Assembly (NCBI RefSeq): GCF_900103445.1
Contig: NZ_FNHS01000007.1
Location: 1 to 64,000 of the forward strand
Reading direction: 5' to 3'
Length of the DNA stretch: 64,000 nt
Source of the DNA: Methylobacterium phyllostachyos
GTDB lineage: Bacteria > Pseudomonadota > Alphaproteobacteria > Rhizobiales > Beijerinckiaceae
Below, in pieces: positions 25,435 to 34,298 of this stretch (position 1 is the stretch's first letter; the number at the start of each line of letters is the position of its first letter). Below the pieces are notes generated by a model that searched no databases, was not told the DNA's origin, and saw only the letters and a list, made by a program, of their open reading frames with translations. The position numbers and the translations under genes are program-made.

Positions 25435-28139
25435 GCGCCGGCGAGCTTTTCGAACAGGCGGTCGGGGGTGAACGGCAGATGGGCGAACCGCACCCCGGTG
25501 GCGTCGGCCAGCGCGTTCGAGACGGCCGGGGCCACCGGGTTGATGCCGCACTCGCCCTGCGATTTGGCCCCGAGCGGGCCGATCCGGTCGACGGTATCGG
25601 CGAAGAAGATATCGGTGTGGGGCGTGTCCGCGAAGGTTGGGATCCGGCAATTGCGCAACTGCGGGTTGACCATGCGGCCGTCGCCATCGTGCACCATGGT
25701 CTCGACCAGCGCCCAGCCGTAGCCCATGCCGACGGCGCCATCGAGCTGGCCCCGGCACTGCATCGGGTTGATCGCCTTGCCGATATCGGCGGCGTGGACA
25801 CTGTGCAGGATCCGGATCTCGCCGGTCACCCGGTGCACTGCCAAGCGGACACCCTGCACGTTGAACGCGATGGTGCGCGGCGATAGATAGGATTTCCGGC
25901 TGACCATGAACCGGTGGTCGACCTTGGTGCCCTCGGCGTGGAGCTCGGCGAGGGTCAGGCGCCGGTTGCCGCAGACCACGCCGCCATCGGTGTCGAGCCG
26001 GCATTGCTCCACCGGCACCCCGGTGAGCTGGCTAGCGAAGTCGAGGATGTCCTTCGCCATGGCCTCTGCGGCTAGGTGGACCGCCTTGCCGCCGACCACG
26101 GTGCCGGTGCTGGCGAACGTGCCGGTGTCGTAGGGGGTGCGGTCGGTATCGGCGTTGATGATCGCGACATCGTCGGCGCGCGTGCCCAGGACCGCGGCCG
26201 CGATCTGCTTGTGCGCCGTGGTGATGCCGTTGCCCATCTCGGTCGAGCCGCAGGCGAGATGGTAGGTCCCGTCCGGGCGCAGGTGCATCGCGGCGCCCGA
26301 GCGATGCTCGGTCGGCGGTCCGCATTCCAGCATGGCGAGCGCCACGCCGGTACCCTCGGCCCAGTCCGCGCCCTCGGGCTTGACGACGCCGTTGCCCTTC
26401 TCGAGTTCGCGCTCGACGATGTCGAGGCACTCGCCGATGCCGTAGCTGCCGAAGCTGGCGTCGCTCGGCTCCTTCCAGATCGACTCGATGTTGTCGCCGG
26501 GCTGCACGACGTTCAAACGCCGCATCGCGAACGGATCGATGCCGAGCTGGCGGGCCAGGGCGTCGATCGCGCATTCGATCGCGAAGGTGGTCTGCGAGGC
26601 GCCGTAGCCGCGGAAGCCTCCGCCCGGCACCATGTTGGTGTAGACGGCGTGGCCGATGCCCTTCTTGTTGAGGCAGCGATATGCCGCGATCGGGCTGGCC
26701 ATCGCGGCCCCCAGGGTCTCGCCGCCATGGCCGCCATAGGCCCCGGTGTTGGACACCACTTCCACGTCGAGCGCTGTCAGCGTGCCGTCGCGACGGGCGC
26801 CGATCTTCACACGGGTGGTCATCGGGTGGCGCGTGGTGGCGCCGATGAACTCCTCCTCCCGGGTCCATTCCCACTTCACCGGGCGGCCGAGCTTCATCGT
26901 GGCGAACAGGACGAGGTCTTCTGAGACCATCTCCTGCTTGCCGCCGAAGCCGCCGCCGACCCGCTCGGTGAACACGTGGATGTCCTGGTGCGAGATACCC
27001 ATCAGGTAGGCGAGCTTTTGCCGGACCGCGAACGGCGCCTGCGAACTGGTGCGGACGTGCCAGCGCTGGTCCTCGCCCTGCCAGGCGATCGAGCCGTGCG
27101 TCTCCAGGTGCGTATGCTGGACCCGGGTGGTCGAATAGGTCTGCTCGTGGATCACGTCGGCCTCGGCGAAGCCGGCGGCCACGTCGCCGATCTCGCCCTG
27201 GAGCGTGCAGAAGATGTTGCTGTCCCCGGTGACCTGCTCCTTGTGGTGCAGCAGCGGCGCGCCGGGCTGCATGGCGGCAACCGGATCGAACACCGCCGGC
27301 AGGACCTCGTACTCGACCCGCACGGCCCGGCATCCCGCCTCGGCGGCCGCTTCGGTCTCGGCGACCACGGCCACGACCCGCTGGCCGGCGAAGCGTGCGA
27401 CGTTGTCGAGCAGCAGGATGTCGTCGGGATCGACCAGATGGTCCTCGTGCAGGGCCGAACTGAACCGGCGCTTCGGCACGTCCTGCCAGGTATAGACGGC
27501 GACCACCCCGGGCAAAGCCCGCGCGGCGGCATCGTCGATCGCCACGATGCGCGCGTGTGCGTGGGGCGAGCGCAGCACCTTCAGGTGCAGCAGGCCCTCG
27601 ACGGCGACATCCATGGTGTAGCGGGCGCTGCCGGTGAGGATGGAATCCGTGAAGGGGTTGGGCAGGCTTGCGCCGAGCGCCCGGCCGGGCAGGTCCGCTT
27701 CGATGTTGCAGCGGCCATGCAGCGCGTCGTTGATCGAGCGGTAGCCGGTGCAGCGGCACAGGTTGCCCTTCAGGGCGTGCGGCAAGTCGGCCTTCTGCGC
27801 ATCGGTCAGCGTCACCGCAGTCATGATCATGCCGGCGGTGCAGAAGCCGCATTGGAACGCCTGCGCGTCCCGGAAGGCCTGCTGCATAGGATGCAGATCG
27901 TTGCCGCAGCCGGACAGGCCCTCGAGGGTGGTGACCGCGCGGCCCTCGGCCCGAAACGCCGGGACCAGGCAAGAATGGAACGGCTTTCCGTCGATATGGA
28001 CGGTGCAGGCGCCGCAATCGCCGGCGTCGCAGCCCTTCTTGACGCCGAACACGTCGAGGTCACGCAGGAAGGTCCGGAGGCACTGGCCGGGGGCGGGTTC
28101 GGCGGCGTAGTCGCGGCCGTTGATGGAATACTGGGTCAC
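25431..28139 (-). CDS. Xanthine dehydrogenase-family hydroxylase: fused [2Fe-2S] and molybdopterin subunit
   Basis: 902 residues from GTG 28139. Residues 1-150 form the two [2Fe-2S] domains: Cys37, 42, 45 and 57 (GCDAGDCGACTV…HSC), then Cys97, 100, 128 and 130 (CGFC…CRCTGYR). The molybdopterin part starts near 160 and contains the family stretches RVGGGFGGKQ, VPGGGFRGYGASQ and, near the end, GAKSQGECGINPVAP, which supplies the catalytic glutamate. It hydroxylates a heterocycle or aldehyde using water; the substrate cannot be read from sequence. No Tat signal, so cytoplasmic. Linked by four-base overlaps to the FAD gene upstream and the ABM gene downstream. Confidence 0.9.
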   Translation of the reverse strand: MTQYSINGRDYAAEPAPGQCLRTFLRDLDVFGVKKGCDAGDCGACTVHIDGKPFHSCLVPAFRAEGRAVTTLEGLSGCGNDLHPMQQAFRDAQAFQCGFCTAGMIMTAVTLTDAQKADLPHALKGNLCRCTGYRSINDALHGRCNIEADLPGRALGASLPNPFTDSILTGSARYTMDVAVEGLLHLKVLRSPHAHARIVAIDDAAARALPGVVAVYTWQDVPKRRFSSALHEDHLVDPDDILLLDNVARFAGQRVVAVVAETEAAAEAGCRAVRVEYEVLPAVFDPVAAMQPGAPLLHHKEQVTGDSNIFCTLQGEIGDVAAGFAEADVIHEQTYSTTRVQHTHLETHGSIAWQGEDQRWHVRTSSQAPFAVRQKLAYLMGISHQDIHVFTERVGGGFGGKQEMVSEDLVLFATMKLGRPVKWEWTREEEFIGATTRHPMTTRVKIGARRDGTLTALDVEVVSNTGAYGGHGGETLGAAMASPIAAYRCLNKKGIGHAVYTNMVPGGGFRGYGASQTTFAIECAIDALARQLGIDPFAMRRLNVVQPGDNIESIWKEPSDASFGSYGIGECLDIVERELEKGNGVVKPEGADWAEGTGVALAMLECGPPTEHRSGAAMHLRPDGTYHLACGSTEMGNGITTAHKQIAAAVLGTRADDVAIINADTDRTPYDTGTFASTGTVVGGKAVHLAAEAMAKDILDFASQLTGVPVEQCRLDTDGGVVCGNRRLTLAELHAEGTKVDHRFMVSRKSYLSPRTIAFNVQGVRLAVHRVTGEIRILHSVHAADIGKAINPMQCRGQLDGAVGMGYGWALVETMVHDGDGRMVNPQLRNCRIPTFADTPHTDIFFADTVDRIGPLGAKSQGECGINPVAPAVSNALADATGVRFAHLPFTPDRLFEKLAGA

Positions 28140-28951
28140 GCGAGCTCCGTCCGGATCTGTTCAGCGAGGTATTGCGTGACGTGACGCTTGTACGGGGCCG
28201 AGCCGTGGACGTCGGCGAAATAGGCCTCCGGCGGCAGGCGCGCGTCGAGGGCAGCGCGCAGGTCGTCGGCGGACGGGCAGGCGGGGAAGCGCAGTTGCAC
28301 CGGCCGGGGCGTCGCCGCCGTCACCGTGAGCAGGAAGTCGGTGCCGTCCTGGCCGAGCGTGCCGATAATCAGCGCCGCCGAGCGCCCGAACTTCGTCAGC
28401 GAGACCTGCCGCATGGCCGTCCGCTTCGCCAAAGCGGCGGCGGGCAGGTGGATGCTGCGCAGCAATTCACCCGGCTGCAGCACGTTCGCGTGGTTGCCGG
28501 TGACGAATTCGGCCACCGGGACCGTGCGCGGCGCACCGTCCCGCGGCCACAGCGTGCAGACGCCCTCCAGGGCCGCGGTCAGCGAGATCATCGCGCCCGC
28601 CGGCAGCGACATGCAGATATTGCCGCCAATCGTGGCGGCGTTCCAGATCTTGAACGACATCAGGAACGCGTCGATGCAGTGCCGGAACAACGGCACCGCC
28701 CGCCAGTCCGGCGGCCCGACGAAGTCGTGCACCTCCACGATCCGGCAGGTCGCGGCGATCTCGAGCCCGGCCTCGGTCACCGTCAGCGGTGCCCAGCCCA
28801 GCCGCTCGAGATCGATCAATGTGTTGACCGCCACCTGCGGCTCGGAGAACAGCCAGGTGCCGCCGGCGAGCCACGAACACCCGTCGTGCCAGCCCTGGAC
28901 TTCGGCGAGTGAGGTCGGCCGCTTGACGTCGACAATCGTTGAGATGTTCAT
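28136..28951 (-). CDS. FAD-binding subunit of a molybdenum hydroxylase
   Basis: 271 residues of the CoxM/XdhB type: N-terminal FAD site WLAGGTWLFSEPQ, second FAD site WNAATIGGNICMSLPAGAMI, and a C-terminal CO-dehydrogenase flavoprotein domain (RQVSLTKFGRSAALIIGTLG). It carries electrons from the iron-sulfur clusters of the fused subunit to NAD+ or another acceptor. First gene of the operon; its stop overlaps the GTG of the next gene (28136-28139). The promoter should lie in the AT-rich region upstream. Confidence 0.9.
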   Translation of the reverse strand: MNISTIVDVKRPTSLAEVQGWHDGCSWLAGGTWLFSEPQVAVNTLIDLERLGWAPLTVTEAGLEIAATCRIVEVHDFVGPPDWRAVPLFRHCIDAFLMSFKIWNAATIGGNICMSLPAGAMISLTAALEGVCTLWPRDGAPRTVPVAEFVTGNHANVLQPGELLRSIHLPAAALAKRTAMRQVSLTKFGRSAALIIGTLGQDGTDFLLTVTAATPRPVQLRFPACPSADDLRAALDARLPPEAYFADVHGSAPYKRHVTQYLAEQIRTELA

Positions 28952-29670
28952 CGGCAGCCCTCAAGGCTCTTAGTCAAGAGATCTACGCATGTCATGAGAG
29001 AAGCGTTACCGATCAAAAGTAAACAATTTCCATATATAGCATTAAAATCAACATTTATTCGGATAGATATCAATGCTCAAAGACGGATAGCCAATCCTGA
29101 TCAATGATTTTGACGCAGAATGCACCGGCACTTTGCTGGCCATCGCACGATTGATCGAGCCATCCGCTCGGTCACACCGCGGCGGAGGCGCCAATCATGG
29201 CGTTCGCAAGATCCTCGCCTCGTGGAATCTCGCTGAATTTTCATCATCTATTCGAACTCGTCGCGGAGTAAACATACGAGGTCTACACGTGTCAATACAG
29301 CACATCGAAAGTCGAATAGATTATATGTAACTGCTGATAAGAAAGGTTTTGAAATTGATTAGTTCAGCGGAATGCCAGTAAAACGAGCAGGTTATCTGCT
29401 GTTCAAGTGCTATATCGACATCAATGCCCTGCTGTGGCGGATGGCGGCCGACGGCTGTGAGACGGAGCGACAAGAAAAATCGTTGCGCCGGGCACTTGTC
29501 GGCGGCTGCCCATCTGCGCAGTTGATGCGGTACCCTTTCACGGGCCCAGCTTGGTGTGGGGACAGAGGTCGCGGATCCATATTGACCTAGCTGGCGGCAT
29601 CGCCGGCGTATCGCGCAACCTCAACACGGATGGGGCAGGTCATCGTACAAGACCCGGCCGGCCGAAGCCG
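28952..29670. other. AT-rich regulatory region upstream of the molybdenum operon
   Basis: From about 28975 to 29370 the sequence is visibly AT-rich in an otherwise very GC-rich window, with many TATA-, AAAT- and ATTT-containing runs. No supported gene. It should contain the operon promoter on the minus strand and may be a regulator-binding or curved region; I could not define hexamers. A possible frame at 29133-29330 has no coding character. Confidence 0.5.
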
Positions 29671-29950
29671 CTCAAGGCCGGGCTGCCGCTGTCCCTAGCC
29701 AGCTTCAACACCGTCATCCTGCTCAAGCGGCGCCACGGCTTCCGCGCCGAGAACGACACAAAGTTGAAGCTCGTCTCGCAGGCCAACCTAGTGCTCAATG
29801 TCTGGAAGCTGATCGCCAACGCCCTCAACGGCGTGCAGGTCTTCGCGGGGCTCCAGTACTGACAAAATACGTTCTGCGGCGTTCCGTGGAAGACGCACGA
29901 AACCAAGGAGAAGGCGCAGATCGCAGGCGCTGCCTAACACCTCAAGTAGA
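29671..29950 (+). pseudogene. Decayed 3' end of a second tsx-like gene
   Basis: Translation gives LSLASFNTVILLKRRHGF, VSQANLVLNVWKLI and VFAGLQY, lining up with LALAGFNTLILPKGRYGF, VSQTNLVLDVGQLL and VFVGFQY of the intact protein at 23297-24418. At the next codon a TGG Trp has become TGA; beyond it QNTFCGVPWKTHETKEKAQIAGAA and a final HLK still match the intact C-terminus, with a second stop inside. Nothing similar can be found further upstream. It is therefore a relic of a duplicated or exchanged channel gene, on the strand opposite the intact copy. Confidence 0.8.
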
Positions 29951-30907
29951 AATGCCCAGGCCAGCGCGCAGCTCGCGCGGCGACAAGCCAAAGCGCTGGC
30001 GGAACGCGCGGTTGAAGCTTGGGACGTCGGTGAAACCGCAGGCATACACGATCGTGGCAATCTGCATCCCGTCGGTGCGCGGCGTCGCCAGACGGCGATG
30101 GGCCAGATCGAGGCGGGCGTCGCGGATCGCGGCCGCGACGCCGCCAGTGCCCGCGAAAACCCGGTACAGCTGGGCACGGGAGATGCCGAGCGCCGCCTGG
30201 ATCTCTGCCGGCCCGAGGCGAGGATCGTGCAGCCGGCGCATGATATGGGCCCAGGCTACGGACGCCACCGCCTCGCAGGATAGGAGGGAGCCCGGCCGCG
30301 CTTCCGGATCCCGGACGCGGTTGCCCAGCAGGTGCAGCAAGCCCTCAAACGCCGCCTGCGCCTCGTCCTGCGACATCCAGGCGGCGGTGACGGCGAACCT
30401 CCGCAGGGCGGCCTTGAACTCGGCGAGCGCCGGATCGCCGACGATGCAGCGGCCTGCAAAGGCGTCGACCGGGCCGATCCAGGCCTCGAAGGTGGTGCGC
30501 GGAAGCGCCAGCCGGATCTCGGCGTAGTCGCTCTGAGTGCCGGCCACCAGGGGCCGGTGGCGCGACAGGAAGCTGATGTCGCCCGCCCCGAGGCGGCCGC
30601 CGCGCTCGCCCTGCTGCTGATAGCCGATCCCGTCGAGACCCAGGCCGATCACCACCGTCTCGGGACCGTTCCGGTCGAGCTGGCGGGGGCCGATGGTCAG
30701 GCCGACCGGGCTGCTCACCGTATGGGTCAGGCCCCAGCCCGCCCCCGACACGACGATGCGCTTGGCCCGGAACGCGTCGCGGGGATGTACGCACCCGACA
30801 TCGCCGAAGGGCGCCAGCGCGGTGGCGCGCCAAAACTCGAAGGCACGCTTCGGCTCGACGTGCCGGGTCGTCTCGATGATGCTGGGAACGAGCGCCGGAA
30901 GAGACAC
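29942..30907 (-). CDS. AraC-family transcriptional regulator
   Basis: 321 residues. N-terminal ~180 residues form an AraC-binding-like domain of the FeaR type (MSLPALVPSIIETTRHVEPKRAFEFWR…), and the C-terminal double helix-turn-helix is visible in LGPAEIQAALGISRAQLYRVFAGTGGV and IATIVYACGFTDVPSFNRAFRQRFGLSPRELR. It overlaps the end of the tsx relic by a few bases. Its position beside the molybdenum/Tsx operon makes it a candidate activator of that operon, but the two are separated by ~1 kb, so this is only a location-based suggestion. Start at GTG 30907 is uncertain. Confidence 0.85.
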   Translation of the reverse strand: MSLPALVPSIIETTRHVEPKRAFEFWRATALAPFGDVGCVHPRDAFRAKRIVVSGAGWGLTHTVSSPVGLTIGPRQLDRNGPETVVIGLGLDGIGYQQQGERGGRLGAGDISFLSRHRPLVAGTQSDYAEIRLALPRTTFEAWIGPVDAFAGRCIVGDPALAEFKAALRRFAVTAAWMSQDEAQAAFEGLLHLLGNRVRDPEARPGSLLSCEAVASVAWAHIMRRLHDPRLGPAEIQAALGISRAQLYRVFAGTGGVAAAIRDARLDLAHRRLATPRTDGMQIATIVYACGFTDVPSFNRAFRQRFGLSPRELRAGLGIST

Positions 30908-30999
30908 GAGGCGAGCTCCGGCGCGGACCGATCCCGCAACTAACCTGCGATTGCCGGCCCTCCCGGCAAAATCAAGGGCCGTCCGCCCACACCGGACGA

Positions 31000-31257
31000 C
31001 TATTCGGCGCGGTGCGGCCGGGCGCGGTGGTGATGGAGCAGCCGCGCCTCGATCTCGGAGCTGTGCGTCCCGGCCGGGACGCCGACCACGTCGCCGTTCC
31101 GGACCGCCTCGCGGATGTTGCGGCGCGCGCCGCGCCCCTCGGTGCCGCCGGGCTGGGTGATCGCCGAGTCGCCGGATGGGACCAGCACGGTCTGGGCCTG
31201 CGCCCCACCTGCGAGGCCGATCGACAGGGCGGCGGCCAGGATCCGTAGGAAGGGCAT
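31000..31257 (-). CDS. Small exported hypothetical protein
   Basis: 85 residues from ATG 31257 with AAAGGAT upstream. Signal peptide residues 1-22 (LRILAAALSIGLAGGAQAQ). The mature part has GDSAITQPGGTEGRGARRNIREAVRNGD and a His/Arg-rich end (LLHHHRARPHRAE), which might bind a metal. No family recognised. It lies alone between the AraC gene and the MFS gene, all on the same strand. Confidence 0.5.
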   Translation of the reverse strand: MPFLRILAAALSIGLAGGAQAQTVLVPSGDSAITQPGGTEGRGARRNIREAVRNGDVVGVPAGTHSSEIEARLLHHHRARPHRAE

Positions 31258-31349
31258 GACGGGAATCCTTTCGGCGGCGCAGTCCATATCGCCGCCGTGC
31301 CGAGATAGGGCCCCGGGCGCCGCACGGTTAGCCCCGCCCGGCGGACGCG

Positions 31350-32753
31350 CTAGTGCATCACCGGCTTGCCGGAGCGGCCAGGCGGACCGCCGAGCACGAG
31401 GGCGCCGCTGGCAACCAGGGTGGCGGTGAGCAGGCCGAAGAGTGCATGGACCCCATAGCCATCGAGCACCGGTAGCAGGACGATCGGCGTCAGGGCGGCG
31501 GCGACTCGCCCGCCGGCCCAGGCACAGGTGAGGGCCGAGGCCCGCGACGCGGTCGACATGAGTTCCGACGCGTAGACCGCGAGAAGACCGCCATAGATCG
31601 CTGCGGCCGAGTTGAACGCCAAGCCGATCAGGACCAGGGTCGCGAAGGTCTCACCGACCGCGAAGATCGTGCCGAGGACCACCATCGCAGCCACCAAAGC
31701 GACCAGGCAGGCGCGCCGCTCCAGGCGGTCGATCACCGCGGCGGTGAGCAGGGTCCCGAGCGGCGGCCCGAGCATCGACAAGCTTGCGAAGGCCAAGGAC
31801 TGGTCGACCCGGAAGCCTTTCCCCAGCATCACGACTGCGCTCAACAGGGGAAAGCCCACCGTCGCCCAGGGACTGAGCGCGTAGAGGGCGACGAACAAGG
31901 CGGTCCGGCGCCGCTGCCGCGGCTCGGCGAGCATCGCTCGGAACCCTGCCTGCACCGGATGGCGCGGATCCAGGTCCGCCTCCGCGGGCACCTCCGACGG
32001 GGCGATGCCGGCCGCGGCCTGGAAGCGCCGGCAGGCGCGTTCGGCCTGGGCGGCGCGACCGGTTGCGGCCAGCCACCGCGGCGAGTCCGGCAGCAGGGCG
32101 AACAGGACCGCCCCGAGAACCGCCAGGACCGCACCGAGTGCCAGGGCCCAGCGCCAGGCCGCGATCTCGAGCGGGGGCGCCGGCGCCAGGGCCTGGACCA
32201 ACAGGATCACCGCCGTCCCGCCCAGAAAACCGATCCCGGCGCAGACCAGCAGCATCGCGCCGCGTCGCCGTGGGGGCATCACGTCGGCGAGGTAGGTCGC
32301 GGCCAGGGGCGGGAAGCCGCCGATCGCGAAGCCCGACACTGCCCGGGCGAGGGTGAGTTCTGTGAGGCCCGCGCTCATGGCGGCGGCGGCCGATCCGATG
32401 GCCATCAGCACAAGGGTGGCCTGAAGCGCCGTCCGCCTTCCGAACCGGTCGCCGAGCAGGCCGAAGATCGGCGCGCCGACCGCGCCCCCGGCAAAGACCG
32501 AGGCCAGCAGCAGGGACAGGCTGCCCCGCGGCATGTTGTGGGGCGGCGCCAGGAAGATCGCCGCCAGGGCGTTGCTGAGCGTGACCTCGGCCACGTCGGT
32601 GAACAGACCGAGGGTGCAGACCGCCAGGATCGCCAAGTGGAGCCGCGTGACCGGTAGACGGTCGAGGCGCGCAGCGATCGTCGTCGGCGCATCGCCGGAG
32701 TGATCTTGCACAACAGCACCGGGGGCGACAGGGCGTCCGGATGTTTCCGTCAC
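31350..32753 (-). CDS. MFS transporter (sugar/aromatic-acid symporter type)
   Basis: 467 residues from GTG 32753. Twelve hydrophobic segments; loop 2-3 motif GLLGDRFGRRTALQ, loop 4-5 ARAVSGFAIGGFPPLAATYLADVMPPRRRG and a central soluble loop around residues 200-250 (DSPRWLAATGRAAQAERACRRFQAAAG). This is the layout of the SP/AAHS branches, which import sugars, aromatic acids or metabolites by proton symport. The frame is open upstream to 33077, but that extension lacks coding character and runs into the relic zone, so the GTG is preferred. No linked enzyme indicates the substrate. Confidence 0.82.
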   Translation of the reverse strand: MTETSGRPVAPGAVVQDHSGDAPTTIAARLDRLPVTRLHLAILAVCTLGLFTDVAEVTLSNALAAIFLAPPHNMPRGSLSLLLASVFAGGAVGAPIFGLLGDRFGRRTALQATLVLMAIGSAAAAMSAGLTELTLARAVSGFAIGGFPPLAATYLADVMPPRRRGAMLLVCAGIGFLGGTAVILLVQALAPAPPLEIAAWRWALALGAVLAVLGAVLFALLPDSPRWLAATGRAAQAERACRRFQAAAGIAPSEVPAEADLDPRHPVQAGFRAMLAEPRQRRRTALFVALYALSPWATVGFPLLSAVVMLGKGFRVDQSLAFASLSMLGPPLGTLLTAAVIDRLERRACLVALVAAMVVLGTIFAVGETFATLVLIGLAFNSAAAIYGGLLAVYASELMSTASRASALTCAWAGGRVAAALTPIVLLPVLDGYGVHALFGLLTATLVASGALVLGGPPGRSGKPVMH

Positions 32754-33062
32754 CAGGGCTGTTCCGTTCTGGCCCGGCGGTTGATCGTGGCCGGTAACGG
32801 GGCGTGATAACCGCACGTTGCGCGTTCCGGAATCAAAATCAGGCCAAGCAGGTCCGATGCTGCGCCTCGTCCACCGATTTGCCGTAGATGAAACTGCCGA
32901 AGCTTCAGCGCTCGGTCGTGGCGTAAGGCTTTCGTCCTTGACCATGACCGGCACGGTCAGTGCCGGGCTCGGCACCGTCGCCGAATCGAACTCCGTCGAC
33001 GGCATCCGCTCCCAAGTCAGCTTCACGAGGGCGTGCCATCTGAAAACCCGCGGCTGCCCGCC
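32754..33062. other. Intergenic stretch before the relic zone
   Basis: No supported gene. It should carry the MFS promoter on the minus strand. Part may be further decayed TAXI-TRAP sequence, but similarity is not visible before about 33063. Confidence 0.35.
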
Positions 33063-33443
33063 GAGGATTCCCACCATGGGCTCGTCCTACCGCTGATAGC
33101 GCGCGCCGGACTGTCGCGCAGCGTGGTGGCGGAGGGAACAGGGCATCTGTTCGGAGGATGCGCGGCCCTTGCCGTGACCGTGCTGACGGCCGAGGGCGTC
33201 GTTCATCCTGCTTATGAGGCCACGGCGGACGCCACCCGCGTGCACCTCCCAATGCACCCAGGGGCCATCGGCTACGACGAGCGCGAGCAGGAGACCTTCA
33301 TGGAGTGCGACAAAAGCTGGATCTACCTCGCTGCCATCCGGGGCAGCGGCCCGGGCTCGACGGCGGCTTGGCTGTGGCAGCGCCTCGGGTGCATCCGCCG
33401 GGAACGGATCGAGGCGGCGATGGCGCGGTCGCTCGATCTCCTG
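33063..33443 (+). pseudogene. C-terminal relic of a TAXI-type TRAP substrate-binding protein
   Basis: The frame reads HGLVLPLIARAGLSRSVV, then HLPMHPGAIGYDERE and WIYLAAIRGSGPGSTAAWLWQRLGCIRRERIEAAMARSLDLLA. These match the end of TAXI-family (COG2358) solute receptors: the LVARADL segment, the conserved HPGA…Y motif and the C-terminal membrane helix with its basic tail that some members have. The N-terminal two thirds are missing, and the frame is cut by the IS630-derived repeat at 33442. So an uptake-system gene has been lost here. Family assignment rests on motif memory, not on a search. Confidence 0.6.
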
Positions 33444-33693
33444 GCCGTCCACGTCTCGTCGAGGAACACGAGGCGCGCGAGATCGAGGTCGGGCTGGCCC
33501 TTAAACTACGCCTCGCGGGCGGCCTTCACATCCGGGCGATCGCGCCTGCCGCGTCGACCACCCGCTCACGCAGATCCTGGCTGTAGGGTCGGCCCATGCT
33601 CTGCTCCTCATCGGGAGCGCCCAATGACTCAGCCCAACAGCCCGACGTGACCCCCAACTCGCCGATCCAGCTCAGTCCAAAAACGCTCCAGTG
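33442..33693 (+). repeat. Copy 2 of the 252-bp IS630-derived repeat
   Basis: Gap-free match to 3588-3839. It carries the transposase start region on the minus strand (ATG at 33597), the same internal deletion junction and the same outer end CAGTG, but nothing of the catalytic core beyond ~50 codons. Its left side is joined directly to the TAXI-TRAP relic. Confidence 0.9.
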
Positions 33694-34031
33694 CCACTCC
33701 AGGTAAGCATCCCCTCAGCTCCACCACTTATCTCCCGCAGGCGGAAAGAGAGTGGTGTCAAGGACTTAGGAGATAGCGCCCCGGGCCTTCTCCCCGAGGT
33801 TTCCCATCGTCGGCGCCGATTCGTCCCCGCGTCGGGATCTGCTTCTCGACGTTGCTCCCTGATTTCACCGTTGGACCGAGCTCGCGTGGGATTCGTCCCT
33901 TCGACGTGATCGCGGCGGGCGGATAAGCGCGGCACCGGCCCCCGCTCTGAACGACGGCAAAATCCTCGATCGACCGCTTCTTCCAGACAGGGCCAGGACT
34001 GCCCGACGACATCACCGCCGATCACCCGACG
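33694..34031. other. Unidentified stretch between the IS copy and the arsH relic
   Basis: The end of this stretch is in frame with the arsH relic and reads FFQTGPGLPDDITADHPT, which I do not recognise. The remainder shows no gene. Confidence 0.35.
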
Positions 34032-34298
34032 GTGCAGGCGCGGATGATCACGATCCCGAACCAGTCCAGCGTGCCGATGGCCTGCGGGAAATTCGACGAC
34101 GTCGGCCGGATGAGGCCGGGACCGCTTTACGAGCGCGTCGTGGCCGTGTGCGAGGCGCTGATGACGTTCACGCTCCTGATCCGCGAGCGGGCCGATGACC
34201 TCGTGGACCGCTACAGCGCGCGGAAAGCGCGCGCGCCGAAGCGGTCAAAAGGGCGCAGCGGCCGACATAGCCGTCGCGAAGAATCAGACCGACTGTGA
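34032..34298 (+). pseudogene. C-terminal relic of ArsH (NADPH-dependent flavin oxidoreductase)
   Basis: The translation contains RMITIPNQSSVPMACGKFDDVGRM, then LYERVVAVCEALMTFTLLIRERADDLVDRYSARK, matching the end of ArsH, the flavoprotein encoded in many arsenic operons that oxidises or detoxifies organoarsenicals. About the first 150 residues, including the flavodoxin-type FMN site, are missing, and the tail is replaced by a basic run into the convergent RND gene. Not functional. Its presence suggests an arsenic-resistance locus once adjoined the metal efflux genes. Confidence 0.72.

Noticed and set aside
24419..25801. Open frame joined in front of the Tsx-like protein
   Set aside because: It lies out of frame over the ABM and molybdenum genes; the signal peptide and ribosome binding site place the tsx start at 24418.
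29133..29330. Possible 65-codon gene in the AT-rich region
   Set aside because: No ribosome binding site, no hydrophobic or domain pattern.
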